Of a stretch of DNA of 19,326 nt, positions 19,294 to 19,326 are shown in pieces. The stretch spans positions 79,909 through 99,234 of the forward strand of contig NAOQ01000056.1 in the NCBI GenBank assembly GCA_002751075.1, written 5' to 3'. The first letter of the stretch is position 1. Every line of letters begins with the position of its first letter. Position numbers and translations under genes: made by a program. Origin of the DNA: Ichthyophonus hoferi. Its lineage: Eukaryota; Opisthokonta; Ichthyosporea; Ichthyophonida; Ichthyophonidae. The notes below the pieces were generated by a model. It was given only the letters and a program-made list of their open reading frames with translations, had not been told where the DNA came from and made no database searches.

Positions 19294-19326
<33 letters not shown>
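19294..19326. repeat. TA microsatellite reaching the window end
   Basis: A pure TA run of at least sixteen units, cut by the end of the window. Confidence 0.95.

Noticed and set aside
1-19326. tRNA, rRNA, CRISPR or bacterial operon features
   Set aside because: No tRNA-type B box with matching arms, no rRNA-like stretch, and no regular spacer array were found. The introns and poly(A) signals show eukaryotic DNA.

Overview
The window reads as nuclear DNA of an animal, probably an invertebrate. Genes have GT-AG introns of about 340 to 1050 bases, the DNA is AT-rich with many TA and TTA microsatellites, and two of the three recognisable genes belong to animal or holozoan families: a casein kinase 1 gamma and an NF-kappaB p105/IkappaB-type ankyrin protein. 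I cannot name the species. A non-bilaterian such as a sponge or cnidarian is possible, but that is inference.

Layout. Positions 1-2935 (+) hold the 3' two thirds of a CK1-gamma-type kinase gene. I reconstructed six exons from splice signals and reading phase; the N-lobe exons lie to the left of the window. Its likely poly(A) signal is near 3243. Positions 2936-6951 are non-coding between two convergent genes and contain, at about 5150-6905, a cluster of diverged repeat copies, one split by extra sequence. Positions 6952-8238 (-) are an intronless seven-ankyrin-repeat protein resembling the C-terminal half of NF-kappaB p105/p100, with a compact palindrome-rich promoter candidate at about 8297-8387. 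Positions 8239-16601 are an 8.4 kb gene desert with local repeats: a direct-repeat pair at 10160-11071, a 58-bp duplication at 12765-12880, a roughly 147-bp triplication at 15318-15728 and a nested hairpin at 16014-16062. Positions 16602-18951 (+) are a two-exon type II membrane glycosyltransferase with a DxD motif. A possible extra C-terminal exon coding for a second membrane segment lies at 18983-19117. The window ends in a TA microsatellite.

The three genes do not form an operon or an evident pathway. One is a membrane-anchored signalling kinase, one a probable NF-kappaB regulator, and one a Golgi-type sugar transferase. All calls rest on reading the translated sequence and on remembered family features; no database search was run.
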